64,000 nucleotides of DNA from Vibrio europaeus (GCF_001695575.1 NZ_LUAX01000002.1:1-64000); one strand, 5' to 3'. Counted from the stretch's first letter, positions 1 to 12,613 are shown. Numbers and translations: made by a program. The notes: generated from the sequence alone by a model not told the origin.

Positions 1-165
1 TAGGTACCAACACACATTCAAGTGTTCTTGGAAACACCACAATTCGTTGTGATGTTTAATATTTGAGTCCGGCAAAATCGTGTCTGCACATGTATAAAAA
101 TGCAGGCAACTTTGGTTGTTTAACAACAAACTCAAGATTTCATCTGAAACTCTTTGGGGTTGTAT
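1..165 (+). other. 3' part of the 16S-23S internal transcribed spacer
   Basis: This stretch directly precedes the 23S gene, and the 16S gene lies outside the window. Bases 152-172 are complementary, with one bulge, to 3047-3068 just past the 23S 3' end. That is the usual long stem in which RNase III releases pre-23S. No tRNA gene is visible in the part of the spacer present here. Confidence 0.85.
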
Positions 166-3053
<2,888 letters not shown>

Positions 3054-3142
3054 ATACAACACCCAAAGGGTTTTGATGGACTCAAAGCAAGAACAGATTG
3101 AATGTGTAGAGAACACAATAACAGCTTTCCGAATTAAGAATT

Positions 3143-3262
3143 TGCTTGGCGACCATAGCGATTTGGACCCACCTGATTTCCATGCCGAACTCAGAAGTGA
3201 AACGAATTAGCGCCGATGGTAGTGTGGGGTTTCCCCATGTGAGAGTAGGACATCGCCAGGCT
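3143..3262 (+). rRNA. 5S ribosomal RNA
   Basis: A 120-nt RNA starting TGCTTGGCGACCATAGCG and ending in CATCGCCAGGC, with complementary ends and the conserved CCGAACTCAGAAGTGAAA loop. It lies 89 nt after the 23S gene, the normal order in an rrn operon. Confidence 0.97.
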
Positions 3263-3293
3263 TTAAATTTAGACTCAAGAGTCTAACCAGTGC

Positions 3294-3370
3294 GGAGCGG
3301 TAGTTCAGTTGGTTAGAATACCGGCCTGTCACGCCGGGGGTCGCGGGTTCGAGTCCCGTCCGCTCCGCCA
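3294..3370 (+). tRNA. tRNA-Asp (GUC)
   Basis: A 77-nt tRNA with encoded CCA. The acceptor stem is GGAGCGG/CCGCTCC, the T-loop is GGTTCGAGTCC, and the anticodon GTC at 3328-3330 sits in loop CTGTCAC. It is the distal tRNA of the rRNA operon, 31 nt after 5S, and is presumably processed from the same transcript. Confidence 0.97.
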
Positions 3371-3378
3371 CTTATTCC

Positions 3379-3409
3379 AGACCTCAGCAGAAATGCTGGG
3401 GTCTTTTTG
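3379..3409 (+). terminator. Rho-independent terminator after tRNA-Asp
   Basis: Stem AGACCTCAGCA / TGCTGGGGTCT with a GAAA tetraloop and one G-T pair, followed by TTTTTG. This is the first of three successive hairpins ending the rrn operon. Confidence 0.85.
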
Positions 3410-3436
3410 CATGTGCGGTACTATTTTGGTCTGCGA

Positions 3437-3475
3437 CCAACGAGTCCCGCAAGCCCGGCCGACCCGCCACTTATT
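3437..3475 (+). pseudogene. Degenerate 3' end of a tRNA gene
   Basis: CGAGTCCCGC (3441-3450), followed by a CCGCCACTTATT-like end, repeats in decayed form the T-arm, CCA end and flank of the tRNA-Asp gene about 100 nt upstream. There is no matching 5' half, D-arm or anticodon arm. It reads as a remnant of a second distal tRNA or of a partial duplication. It is not expected to give a tRNA. Confidence 0.55.
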
Positions 3476-3478
3476 TAG

Positions 3479-3508
3479 AAAGCCTAGTCTTACGACTAGG
3501 CTTTCGTC
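3479..3508 (+). terminator. Second terminator hairpin of the rrn operon
   Basis: Perfect 11-bp stem AAAGCCTAGTC / GACTAGGCTTT with loop TTAC, followed by CGTCGTTTT. It lies directly after the tRNA remnant, as if it once ended a longer tRNA array. Confidence 0.7.
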
Positions 3509-3514
3509 GTTTTA

Positions 3515-3549
3515 GAAGCCCGTTGCTGACGCAACGGGCTTCTTGCGTT
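3515..3549 (+). terminator. Third terminator hairpin of the rrn operon
   Basis: Perfect 12-bp stem GAAGCCCGTTGC / GCAACGGGCTTC with loop TGAC, then TTGCGTTT. It makes a triple terminator array together with the two hairpins before it. Confidence 0.75.
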
Positions 3550-3559
3550 TAAGGGGAAG

Positions 3560-3776
3560 GGAACGGACTGCGTCCTCGGGAATGCTTCGCTTTTGGAACG
3601 GGCTACGCCCTATGGAAATCGGGAGATGCCTTCGCCCTACGAGAGGTGAGTGTTGATATTAAGTAGGTAGAGCCGATGGTTTAGAAGGTGTTGATAGGAC
3701 TTGTCTCTTAGAAGACAGAATCATCCAGTTTTCCAGTTTTCCAGTTTTCCAGTTTTCCGTAGGACGAAGTCCGTCC
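3560..3776 (+). repeat. Composite dispersed repeat, copy 1 (AGTTTTCC x4)
   Basis: Left part: hairpins GGAC-TGC-GTCC (3565-3575) and GGGC-TAC-GCCC (3600-3610) in the context GGAAC...TATGGAAA. A spacer of about 115 bp follows. Then come four identical 8-bp units AGTTTTCC (3727-3758). The right end is the inverted hairpin GGAC-GAA-GTCC (3762-3772), ending CCGTCC. The outer ends are therefore inverted relative to each other. The copy lies between the rrn terminators and the 3' end of glpX. No coding potential is seen. Confidence 0.8.
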
Positions 3777-3788
3777 ACTTATCCCAAA

Positions 3789-3818
3789 CAAAAAAGGCCA
3801 GCAATTGCTGACCTTCTA
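3789..3818 (-). terminator. Terminator of glpX
   Basis: Read on the minus strand, AAGGTCAGCA pairs with TGCTGGCCTT (one G-T pair) and is followed by TTTTTTG. It lies about 20 nt past the glpX stop codon. Confidence 0.85.
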
Positions 3819-3837
3819 TGATTTTGACGTTTACCTA

Positions 3838-4845
3838 TTAAAGAATAATATCTCTTACTTCAGGATCTTTACGCTCTAGGTAGTGAGTCGATTTAATACG
3901 ACGAATAGTACGGCATCGGCCACGAATTAGTAGAGTCTCTGTTGTTGCGATATTACCTTGGCGGGAGATCCCCTCAAGTAGGTCTCCTTTAGTAATGCCT
4001 GTTGCAGAGAATACAACGTTATCGCTACGTGCCATATCTTCCATCTTAAGTATGACATTGGCCTTTACGCCCATCTCTTCGCAGCGTTTAAGCTCTGCAG
4101 CACCATAGATACGGTTTTCTTCACTATCACCTTTCACTTCATGGCGAGGCAGTAGTTGACCCTGCATATCACCATCCAGTGCGCGAATTACAGCAGCAGA
4201 AACGACCCCTTCTGGAGCTCCACCGATACAGTACATGGCGTCTACTTCGCTATCAGGCATACAAGTTAGAATAGAAGCAGCAACATCGCCATCTGGCACA
4301 GCAAAGACACGAACACCCATTGCCTGCATTTCTGCGATAATCTCGTCGTGGCGAGGTTTAGCAAGGGTAATGACCACGAGTGAATCTAAAGTCTTGTTCA
4401 GTGCTTGCGCGATGTTCTCTAGGTTTTCTTTGAGTGGTTTATTTAGGTCAATACAGCCTTTTGCACCAGGGCCAACAACCAACTTCTCCATGTACATATC
4501 CGGCGCTTTAAGGAAACTGCCTTTTTCACCGGCGGCAAGTACTGCTAGCGCATTGGATTGACCCATTGCAGTCATACGAGTGCCTTCAATAGGATCTACC
4601 GCGATATCTACTTCGTCTCCACCAATGCCTACGTTTTCACCAATGTACAGCATTGGCGCATCGTCGATTTCACCCTCACCGATCACGATCTCTCCACTGA
4701 TCTCGGTTTTGTTAAGTAAGCTGCGCATGACTTCAACAGCAGCACCATCTGCTGCGTTCTTATCGCCGCGGCCAAGCCACTTGTAACCTGCTAAAGCTGC
4801 ACCCTCGGTAACTCGAGAAAATGACATTGCTAAATCGCGTTTCAT
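3838..4845 (-). CDS. glpX: Fructose-1,6-bisphosphatase class II GlpX
   Basis: Metal-dependent enzyme that hydrolyses fructose-1,6-bisphosphate to fructose-6-phosphate in gluconeogenesis, in the cytosol. The product is 335 residues, close to E. coli GlpX. Metal-site motifs are visible: GRGDKNAADG with D33, GEGEID with E57, and VDPIEGT with D84 and E87. The open frame extends 12 codons upstream, but I use the ATG giving MKRDLAMSFSRV because it aligns with the family start and has GGAG 5-6 nt before it. The gene stands alone here; glpF and glpK, its E. coli partners, are not adjacent. It converges on the rrn operon and is divergent from zapB. Confidence 0.96.
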   Translation of the reverse strand: MKRDLAMSFSRVTEGAALAGYKWLGRGDKNAADGAAVEVMRSLLNKTEISGEIVIGEGEIDDAPMLYIGENVGIGGDEVDIAVDPIEGTRMTAMGQSNALAVLAAGEKGSFLKAPDMYMEKLVVGPGAKGCIDLNKPLKENLENIAQALNKTLDSLVVITLAKPRHDEIIAEMQAMGVRVFAVPDGDVAASILTCMPDSEVDAMYCIGGAPEGVVSAAVIRALDGDMQGQLLPRHEVKGDSEENRIYGAAELKRCEEMGVKANVILKMEDMARSDNVVFSATGITKGDLLEGISRQGNIATTETLLIRGRCRTIRRIKSTHYLERKDPEVRDIIL

Positions 4846-5158
4846 GAAGACTCCAAAGTGTTGGGAAAGAGAGAAAAACAAAAACGGCAGGATCTTACCA
4901 TATCAGAAAGGAAACGTTTGCCTTTTTGCATAAACAGCCATTGAACTGGATCAATCTAACAGGTTAAATTAGCAAATAGATGCTGATCGCTCGAGAGATG
5001 TAAGGTCATTGTCAATTTACGCTGTTTTTTTAATCGAATGGCAAAAAAACCACAATATAGGGCGTGTTTATCCGCTCTCGGCTGAGTAGAATGGTTGCAA
5101 ATGGTTTTGGAACATAGGTGACCAAAACCTTATCCGAATAATAGATAGGTAGGCTAAG
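4846..5158. other. Divergent glpX-zapB intergenic region
   Basis: 313 bp with no gene. It must hold the promoters of glpX and zapB, but I see no high-confidence factor site. A perfect 8-bp inverted repeat GGTTTTGG / CCAAAACC with an 11-nt loop (5103-5129) lies 30 nt before the zapB start, in its likely leader. Confidence 0.6.
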
Positions 5159-5401
5159 ATGTCTTTTGAAGTATTAGAACAACTAGAAGCAAAAATCCAA
5201 ACTGCAGTAGATACAATTGCTCTTCTACAAATGGAAGTTGAAGAACTGAAAGAAGAGAAAGAAAAGCTAGCAACTGAAGCGAATGAACTGCGTGGCAATC
5301 GTGAAGAGCTAGAACAAAAAGCTCAGCAAATGCAGCAAGAGCACTCTGCTTGGCAAGAGCGCATCCGTAACCTACTTGGTAAAATGGATGAAGTAGAGTA
5401 A
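5159..5401 (+). CDS. zapB: Cell division protein ZapB
   Basis: Small coiled-coil protein that joins the cytokinetic Z ring through ZapA and helps link it to the chromosome terminus via MatP (known for the family). At 80 residues it matches the E. coli length and begins [20 protein letters not shown]. Almost the whole chain shows heptad-like spacing of L, I and V with many E, K and Q, and there is no membrane segment. The ATG follows a GATAGGTAGG-type purine-rich stretch. It is monocistronic, with its own terminator directly downstream. Confidence 0.96.
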   Translation: MSFEVLEQLEAKIQTAVDTIALLQMEVEELKEEKEKLATEANELRGNREELEQKAQQMQQEHSAWQERIRNLLGKMDEVE

Positions 5402-5417
5402 TCACTACTCGATTAAA

Positions 5418-5447
5418 AAAGGCTGAACTCAGGTTCAGCCTTTTTGC
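5418..5447 (+). terminator. Terminator of zapB
   Basis: Perfect 8-bp stem GGCTGAAC / GTTCAGCC with loop TCAG, flanked by A6 and T5, so it could work in both directions. Confidence 0.9.
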
Positions 5448-5456
5448 TTTCAATGT

Positions 5457-5491
5457 ACAAAAATGACCAAGCAGTAGCTGGTCATTTTTGA
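5457..5491 (-). terminator. Terminator of metF
   Basis: Inverted repeat AAAATGACCA / TGGTCATTTT just past the metF stop codon, with U-run character on the minus strand. Confidence 0.8.
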
Positions 5492-5498
5492 ATATTAC

Positions 5499-6425
<927 letters not shown>

Positions 6426-6439
6426 CTAAAATTCCCAAT

Positions 6440-6463
6440 CGACGTTTAGACGTCTATATGTCT
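6440..6463 (-). promoter_or_regulatory. MetJ operator upstream of metF
   Basis: Three adjacent 8-bp met boxes: CGACGTTT, AGACGTCT (exact consensus, 6448-6455) and ATATGTCT. The AGACGTCT-ATATGTCT pair recurs exactly at the metB/metJ operator. MetJ is known to bind cooperatively to two or more tandem boxes. The assignment rests on the sequence match and the neighbouring met genes. Confidence 0.9.
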
Positions 6464-6619
6464 ACAGAATGTATTGAATACGATTTAATGTCAATAATGT
6501 GATTATGAATATTTTTCAACTTAATCATGAGCTGACTTCAAGTTTAGTTGGAGTAAATTGATATAGGATTGAAAGAGAATAAAGTAAAAAGGCGCTGAGG
6601 AGATCAGCGCCTTTGTGAG

Positions 6620-9031
6620 TTAGAGTAAACTTGAGAGGAGGTTCAAATCAGATTGAATCGCACCTGCGGTGACTTCTCTACCTGCGCCTGGGCCTCTAAT
6701 GACAAGTGGATTGTCTTTATACCACTTACTCTCGATAGCGAATATATTGTCACATGGCAGCAAGTTCGCTAGAGCATGCTCTTTGCTTAACGCTTCAACA
6801 CCTACCGTTGCGGTGCCATTTTTCTCTAATCGTGCGATATAACGAAGCACTTTGTCTTCGCGTTGTGCTTTCTCAAGGCGTTCTGCGAGCAGTTCGCTTA
6901 ATAGGGCGCTCTTATCAAGAAACTCATCTAGAGATAGTTCAGCGAGCTCTGTAGGCACCAAACTTTCAACCTTTACTGCTTCTGGCTCCAGTGCAAGACC
7001 TGACTCGCGTGCAAGGATGACGAGTTTGCGCATAACGTCTGAACCGTCTAAGTCACTGCGAGGGTCGGGCTCAGTTAAACCTTGCTGCCACGCTAGGTCT
7101 ACCAACTCAGCAAAAGGAACACTGCCATCGTATTGCTGGAATAGCCACGAGAGGGTGCCTGAGAAAATACCTGATAATGCGATAATGTCATCGCCACTTT
7201 CACGTAGGTCTCGAACTGTGTGGTTAATTGGTAGCCCTGCACCAACGGTTGCGTTGTAAAGCCAGTGACGGTTGATCTTCGCGAAGGCGTCTTGAACCTG
7301 ATGATAGTATTGACTAGAGGCTGACCCCGCGACTTTATTTGCCGATATCAGGTGCATACCTTGCTCTGCAATTTCTAAGTAGCGCTGGGCTAAGGTTTGA
7401 CTGGCAGTCACATCCAAAACAACAAGATCATCATAGCCTTGAATAGCACCGAGCTTTTCAATCCAGTCGCTTCCTTCGTGGCTAATCGCTTCGTCATCGA
7501 AATGAGCACCGACTTGGCTTGCATCAATTCCTTTCGGGTCGAACCAGTAAGTTTGGCTATCAATCACAGCCACTAACTCAAAGTTCATACCATGACGCTT
7601 TTCGAGTTCAGTTTTTTGTTCGGTGAACAGTTCTAACCAGCTTGAACCGATATTGCCTTTACCACACAGGGCAATAGCGACACGTTTCTGGGCTTGGAAC
7701 AATTGGCTATGAATAGCTTTAACCAAGGGTTTAGTATCGGTTGTACGTAAAACGGCAACTAAGCTAAGCCCAGACAACGATTCTGAAATAAACTCGACAG
7801 GTGAAGACTTCAGTTGCTGGTAGAAACCATAGCAGTGGTTAGCATTCTTGGTTACGCCTGCTCCTACCGCCGCAACCATCGAATAACCTTCTTTAAGCTT
7901 AATCTCCGCTTCTATTGCTGCGTCTTGTAGATACTCTAAAGCGCCACCCACTATTTCACTTGTGTAAGCGAGACGTAAGCAATGTTGGTCGGCTTGAGCC
8001 TCATAAGTCAGTGGTTCAAGCTGTGCTCGCTTGAGGCTTGCAAGTACCTCATTTTCGACTCGTTGGAAATCATGACCAGAGGTGAAATTGAGTTGAATTA
8101 ATAGTACTTCATCTAGGGATGAGATAATTTTCGCACCGCGACCAGAGGCAAGGACACGTTCAATGCGTGTAGAACCGGATTCTGGCTGGTAGCTGCAACG
8201 AAGGTGTAAATCCATCGCACTTTGTGCAACGGGTTGTAACGTACGGCTATGTAGCACAGGGGCAGCAAGTCTAGCAAGCTCACTGGCTTCATCTAAGCGT
8301 AATAGCGGCAGAAGACAGGCATCTGATACTAACCTTGGGTCTGCGCTGTATACACCTGCTACGTCACTCCAGATGGTTACGCGTTTTGCTTCTGCCAGGG
8401 CCCCTATAACGGTTGCCGAATAGTCAGAACCATTACGCCCTAGTAACACGGTATGCCCTTGGCTATCTTGAGCCATAAAGCCAGTGATCACCACTCTATG
8501 GTGAACGTGTTGCACTAATACTTCTTTAGTGAGTGGGTAAGAAGCACCAAAGTCGACTTCAGGCTGAGTGCCAGCTTCAGCACGTAAAAATGCGCGAGCA
8601 TCCTGAGCTACAGCAGCTAGGGAGTGTTGATTGAGCAGCGCTGCCAATAGGCGCGAAGACCATACTTCGCCATGACCTAAAATGGCCGCTTTCTCGGCTT
8701 CGTTGAGCGGATAAGTCAACTCGCCCAAGGTGCTGAACTCATCATTTAAAGTGGCGAGTAGCTGCTGTTTTACTTCTCCCTCAATAAGCGTTTCAATCAG
8801 CTCGATTTGAAACTGGCGCAATGCTTGAAGTTCTTCATGGGCAATACGGCCATCTTTGTTGAGGGCTTCGAGAAATGCAATCAGGCGGTTGGTCGTTTTA
8901 CCCGCGGCTGAAACAACGATCAGATCTTCAGGTTGAGAGTATTCTTTTAAGATACCGACGACGCGGCGGTAGCATTCAGGATCTGCAAGGCTGCTTCCAC
9001 CAAACTTATGGAGTTGACGTTGAGTAGACAT
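6620..9031 (-). CDS. metL: Bifunctional aspartokinase / homoserine dehydrogenase II MetL
   Basis: Catalyses the first and third steps from aspartate to homoserine, supplying methionine synthesis. It has 803 residues (E. coli MetL about 810). The N-terminal kinase starts with KFGGSSLADP (residues 8-17) and runs to about 300. A central ACT-like segment precedes a C-terminal NAD(P) dehydrogenase that begins at the GKGNIGSSW dinucleotide loop near 460 and contains SANKVAGS. Its ATG overlaps the metB stop by one base (TAATG), so the two are translated as a coupled metBL operon under MetJ control. The metL type is chosen over thrA because of this context. Confidence 0.96.
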   Translation of the reverse strand: MSTQRQLHKFGGSSLADPECYRRVVGILKEYSQPEDLIVVSAAGKTTNRLIAFLEALNKDGRIAHEELQALRQFQIELIETLIEGEVKQQLLATLNDEFSTLGELTYPLNEAEKAAILGHGEVWSSRLLAALLNQHSLAAVAQDARAFLRAEAGTQPEVDFGASYPLTKEVLVQHVHHRVVITGFMAQDSQGHTVLLGRNGSDYSATVIGALAEAKRVTIWSDVAGVYSADPRLVSDACLLPLLRLDEASELARLAAPVLHSRTLQPVAQSAMDLHLRCSYQPESGSTRIERVLASGRGAKIISSLDEVLLIQLNFTSGHDFQRVENEVLASLKRAQLEPLTYEAQADQHCLRLAYTSEIVGGALEYLQDAAIEAEIKLKEGYSMVAAVGAGVTKNANHCYGFYQQLKSSPVEFISESLSGLSLVAVLRTTDTKPLVKAIHSQLFQAQKRVAIALCGKGNIGSSWLELFTEQKTELEKRHGMNFELVAVIDSQTYWFDPKGIDASQVGAHFDDEAISHEGSDWIEKLGAIQGYDDLVVLDVTASQTLAQRYLEIAEQGMHLISANKVAGSASSQYYHQVQDAFAKINRHWLYNATVGAGLPINHTVRDLRESGDDIIALSGIFSGTLSWLFQQYDGSVPFAELVDLAWQQGLTEPDPRSDLDGSDVMRKLVILARESGLALEPEAVKVESLVPTELAELSLDEFLDKSALLSELLAERLEKAQREDKVLRYIARLEKNGTATVGVEALSKEHALANLLPCDNIFAIESKWYKDNPLVIRGPGAGREVTAGAIQSDLNLLSSLL

Positions 9032-10197
9032 TAGAAGGCTTCCTTAGCTTTTGCGAAAGCTTGTTCAAGGTCAGCAATTAAATCTTCTGCATCTTCAAGT
9101 CCAACCGACAGGCGCAGCAGTTGTTGGGAAACCCCGGCTTCGGCAAGTGCTTCTTCTCCCATTGCTCGGTGAGTCATTGACGCTGGATGGCAGATTAGGC
9201 TTTCTACACCGCCAAGAGATTCTGCTAGTGAGAAAAGTTCGAGTTCACCGACAAAGAATTTAAGTTGCTCAAAGCTACCTGCAAATTCAAAGCTGAGCAT
9301 AGAACCAAAGCCAGTCTGCTGCTTTTTAGCAATCTCATGGCCAGGATGCTCAGGCAGGCTAGGGTGATAGATATTGCCGACTAAGTCTTGGGTTTGTAAG
9401 AAGCCTAAAATTTGGCGAGAGCTCTCCTCATGTACCTTCATACGCGCCCCCAGTGTACGGATGCCTCGCAATGTCATGTAGCTATCAAATGGTGTTCCTG
9501 TTGCACCAATACAGTTCCCCCACCAAGCAAGTTCTTCAGCGTGTTCTTCTGTTTTGGTAATGACAACACCGCCAATAACATCAGAGTGACCATTGATATA
9601 CTTAGTGGTTGAGTGAATAACAAAGTCGGCGCCAAGGTCTAAAGGTTTTTGGAACACGGGTGTCAAAAAGGTATTGTCGACAGCGACTAGAGCGCCAACT
9701 TGTTTGGCTTGCTCACATATATTTGCGATGTCGACGACACGAACTAACGGGTTAGATGGTGTTTCTAATAGGATCAGTTTGGGCTTTTTAGCTAAGGCCT
9801 CGGCAAAGGCTTGCTCGTTGGATTGATCAACAAACTGAACCTTGAAATCACCTTTATTTGCGCGGGTATTAAATAGGCGGTAAGTACCGCCGTAGCAATC
9901 GTGCGGTGCGATGATAAGGTCATCTGGGCCAAGGAAAGCGGATACCCACAGATTAAGTGCCGAAGTACCACAATTGGTCACGACCGCGCCTTTACCTGAC
10001 TCAAGTTCAAATAGAGCAGTTTCGAGTAGCCCGCGGTTTGGGTTGCCTGATCGGGTGTAATCGTACTTTGGTACATCACCAAAGGCTGGGAAGCCATAAT
10101 TTGTCGAGAGGTAAATAGGTGGAACAACTGCGTGATGTTGAGTGTCGGACTCGATACCAGTACGTACCGCGATTGTGGCTGGTTTGCGGGTGCTCAT
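9031..10197 (-). CDS. metB: Cystathionine gamma-synthase MetB
   Basis: PLP enzyme that condenses an activated homoserine ester with cysteine to cystathionine in methionine synthesis. It has 388 residues. Family motifs include the YDYTRSGNPN segment near 45-54, the CYGGTYR loop, and the PLP lysine K199 in HSTTKYINGHSD. It is the first gene of metBL and is divergent from metJ, with a shared operator between them. A cystathionine beta-lyase or O-acetylhomoserine sulfhydrylase would look similar, but length and context fit MetB. Confidence 0.96.
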   Translation of the reverse strand: MSTRKPATIAVRTGIESDTQHHAVVPPIYLSTNYGFPAFGDVPKYDYTRSGNPNRGLLETALFELESGKGAVVTNCGTSALNLWVSAFLGPDDLIIAPHDCYGGTYRLFNTRANKGDFKVQFVDQSNEQAFAEALAKKPKLILLETPSNPLVRVVDIANICEQAKQVGALVAVDNTFLTPVFQKPLDLGADFVIHSTTKYINGHSDVIGGVVITKTEEHAEELAWWGNCIGATGTPFDSYMTLRGIRTLGARMKVHEESSRQILGFLQTQDLVGNIYHPSLPEHPGHEIAKKQQTGFGSMLSFEFAGSFEQLKFFVGELELFSLAESLGGVESLICHPASMTHRAMGEEALAEAGVSQQLLRLSVGLEDAEDLIADLEQAFAKAKEAF

Positions 10198-10311
10198 AAG
10201 TGTTTCCTTTCGAACTTTAGTGACTTCTATTTGGGAATACGCTATACCTTTATCTTGTTAGATATATGTTATTCCAATCCCATGCCTTTCCACTTTACTT
10301 ATCATTTTTGT

Positions 10312-10343
10312 GGACGTCAACACTTCTAGACGTCTATATGTCT
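10312..10343. promoter_or_regulatory. MetJ operator between metB and metJ
   Basis: Four contiguous 8-bp met boxes: GGACGTCA, ACACTTCT, AGACGTCT (exact consensus) and ATATGTCT. They lie in the divergent control region, so MetJ can repress metBL and itself, as known in enterobacteria. Confidence 0.9.
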
Positions 10344-10416
10344 TTGCTTGTGGCTATAAATACCGCTAAAATTAGGGATTCTATTTTCAACCATAAAAAA
10401 TAACGAAAGGTGCGCA

Positions 10417-10734
10417 ATGGCAGATTGGAATGGCGAATACATTAGCCCATATGCTGAGCATGGAAAGAAAAGCGAACAAGTAAAGAAGATTACAGTTTCT
10501 ATTCCATTGAAAGTATTAAAGGTTTTGACTGATGAGCGTACACGCCGCCAGATTAATAACCTGCGCCATGCAACAAACAGCGAGCTATTGTGTGAAGCTT
10601 TTTTGCATGCATATACCGGGCAACCGCTGCCGACCGATGAAGATTTACGTAAAGACCGCCCAGATGATCTTCCTGCTGAAGTGAAAAAACTGATGACAGA
10701 GATGGGAATTGAGTTCGAATCTTTCGACGAATAA
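10417..10734 (+). CDS. metJ: Methionine repressor MetJ
   Basis: Ribbon-helix-helix repressor that uses S-adenosylmethionine as corepressor and binds arrays of AGACGTCT. It has 105 residues, like E. coli MetJ. Conserved segments are [20 protein letters not shown], the DNA-contacting strand [15 protein letters not shown], and the helix [26 protein letters not shown] lies before the ATG. It is divergent from metBL across an operator of four met boxes and is likely autoregulated. Confidence 0.98.
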   Translation: MADWNGEYISPYAEHGKKSEQVKKITVSIPLKVLKVLTDERTRRQINNLRHATNSELLCEAFLHAYTGQPLPTDEDLRKDRPDDLPAEVKKLMTEMGIEFESFDE

Positions 10735-10780
10735 TAAAAATAGTCGCACCTAATTTTCGCACGCTGACGAAATTGAAATT

Positions 10781-10811
10781 AAAAAACCGCTGTCTTAACA
10801 GCGGTTTTTTC
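10781..10811. terminator. Bidirectional terminator between metJ and malic enzyme
   Basis: Perfect 7-bp stem CCGCTGT / ACAGCGG with loop CTTA, flanked by A6 and T6. It sits between two convergent genes. Confidence 0.9.
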
Positions 10812-10837
10812 GTTCTCGAAGAGACTACGTAGCCAAT

Positions 10838-12115
10838 TTACTCGGCCATATAATTTTCTGGCATTTCAATGCGAGCAACACCTGAGTCAACAGCGGCCTG
10901 AGCAACGGCTTTAGCTACACGAGGCAGTAGACGCGAATCCATTGGTTTTGGAATGATGTAACCAGGACCAAACGACAGTGCATCAACCCCAGCTGCTGAT
11001 AGGACTTCGGCTGGTACTTCTTCTTTCGCTAATAGGCGAATAGCGTCTACCGCTGCCAGTTTCATCTCATCATTAATTTCACTTGCGCGCACGTCTAATG
11101 CACCGCGGAAGATGAATGGGAAACACAGCACGTTATTCACTTGGTTAGGGTAATCACTGCGACCAGTACCCATGATCAGATCACTACGTACTTCGTGAGC
11201 AAGTTCAGGCTTGATCTCTGGATCTGGGTTAGAACACGCAAAGACGACCGGTTTGTCTGCCATCAACTGAAGAGCTTCTGGAGAGAGTAGGTTAGGGCCT
11301 GATACACCAAGGAACAAGTCAGCACCTTCGATAACGTCTTCTAACGTGCGTTTATCGGTGTTGTTGGCGAATAGCTGTTTGTATTCGTTAAGATCGTCAC
11401 GACGAGTGTGGATAACACCTTTACGGTCAAGCATGTAGATTTTCTCACGCATCGCGCCACACTTAATCAGTAGCTCCATACATGCTACTGCTGCTGCACC
11501 TGCACCGAGACACACAATTGTTGCGTCTTCTAACTTCTTCCCTTGAAGTTCAATGGCATTGAGCATACCTGCCGCGGTAACAATCGCCGTACCGTGCTGG
11601 TCATCGTGGAAAACTGGTACATCACAACGCTCAATCAACTGCTTTTCGATTTCGAAACAGTCTGGTGCTTTTATGTCTTCTAAGTTAATACCGCCAAAGG
11701 TATCGGCGATGTTAGCAACGGTATCGACAAACTCTTCGATAGTGCGGTGCTTTACTTCAATATCAATTGAATCTAAACCTGCAAAGCGTTTGAAAAGCAG
11801 TGATTTACCTTCCATTACAGGTTTAGATGCTAGAGGACCTAAGTTGCCAAGACCAAGAATCGCCGTACCGTTTGAGATAACAGCAACCATGTTGCCTTTT
11901 GATGTGTACTTGTAGACGTTGTCAGCGTTTTGTGCGATTTCACGTACAGGCTCCGCCACACCAGGGCTATAGGCTAGAGCAAGGTCTTTTGCCGTTTCTG
12001 CTGGTGTTGTTAATGCGACTGCAATTTTGCCTGGAGTTGGGTAAGCATGATAATCCAATGCTTGCTGACGAAATTGTTCTTCTGCGGATACTTCTTGGCG
12101 ATTGTCGTCTGACAT
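10838..12115 (-). CDS. NAD(P)-dependent malic enzyme, short form
   Basis: Oxidative decarboxylation of malate to pyruvate in the cytosol. It has 425 residues. The malic-enzyme N domain carries YHAYPTPGKI and LAYSPGVAEPV; metal and substrate segments include APDCFEIE and HDDQHGTAIV; the dinucleotide fold is at CLGAGAAAVACMELL. The C-terminal phosphotransacetylase-like domain of E. coli MaeB (about 760 residues) is absent, so this is the compact bacterial type. Cofactor preference cannot be read from the sequence with confidence. It converges on metJ and ends at the shared terminator. Confidence 0.92.
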   Translation of the reverse strand: MSDDNRQEVSAEEQFRQQALDYHAYPTPGKIAVALTTPAETAKDLALAYSPGVAEPVREIAQNADNVYKYTSKGNMVAVISNGTAILGLGNLGPLASKPVMEGKSLLFKRFAGLDSIDIEVKHRTIEEFVDTVANIADTFGGINLEDIKAPDCFEIEKQLIERCDVPVFHDDQHGTAIVTAAGMLNAIELQGKKLEDATIVCLGAGAAAVACMELLIKCGAMREKIYMLDRKGVIHTRRDDLNEYKQLFANNTDKRTLEDVIEGADLFLGVSGPNLLSPEALQLMADKPVVFACSNPDPEIKPELAHEVRSDLIMGTGRSDYPNQVNNVLCFPFIFRGALDVRASEINDEMKLAAVDAIRLLAKEEVPAEVLSAAGVDALSFGPGYIIPKPMDSRLLPRVAKAVAQAAVDSGVARIEMPENYMAE

Positions 12116-12325
12116 AGGTGTAGGTACTCATTAATAATTATATGGAAAGGGGAAATCCATTCTAGAGTAACTAAGTCAAGCTGCCTAGGTCAGAATGCGA
12201 GCGGAAGCAATAAAAAGTAGTAATTGACTGGAGATAAGACCAGATGAACAGAGATATGGCTAGCGAATATTAAAATTAATAATAGATTACTCTGCAAAAT
12301 GGATATTGCCTGAGTGACAGATAAC

Positions 12326-12353
12326 AAAAAAGGACGCCTGAGCGTCCTTTTTA
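12326..12353 (-). terminator. Terminator of rpmE
   Basis: Perfect 8-bp stem AAGGACGC / GCGTCCTT with a 4-nt loop, flanked by A and T runs, just past the rpmE stop codon. Confidence 0.88.
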
Positions 12354-12371
12354 GATTCGGCTAAGAAGAAA

Positions 12372-12590
12372 TTACTTCTTGCTTGATAGAGCACCGAAAC
12401 GCTTGTTGAAGCGATCAACACGGCCGCCTGTATCAACGATACGTTGCTTACCAGTGTAGAATGGGTGACATTTGTCACATACGTCTAGGTGGATAGACTC
12501 TTTAGCTAGAGTTGAGTTGAACTCAAAAGAGTTACCGCAAGAACAAGTCGCTTTTACTGCTTTGTATTCTGGGTGGATACCAGCTTTCAT
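12372..12590 (-). CDS. rpmE: 50S ribosomal protein L31 (zinc-binding form)
   Basis: Ribosomal protein of the large subunit that helps bridge the two subunits. It has 72 residues. The C+ zinc-ribbon type is shown by cysteines C16, C18, C38 and C41 (CSC...CDKC), followed by HPFYTGKQR and [14 protein letters not shown]. The zinc-free paralogue that replaces it under zinc starvation is not in this window. It is divergent from priA. Its 5' leader can fold (see the hairpin entry), which fits known L31 autogenous control in gammaproteobacteria. Confidence 0.97.
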   Translation of the reverse strand: MKAGIHPEYKAVKATCSCGNSFEFNSTLAKESIHLDVCDKCHPFYTGKQRIVDTGGRVDRFNKRFGALSSKK

Positions 12591-12613
12591 GGGAGAACCT
12601 CTAAATATAGGCC

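Noticed and set aside
3309..3515. A 68-codon plus-strand frame
   Set aside because: It starts inside tRNA-Asp and runs through its terminator and the tRNA remnant; not a gene.
12287..12478. Minus-strand 63-codon frame overlapping rpmE
   Set aside because: It overlaps rpmE and its terminator in another frame and has no ribosome binding site.
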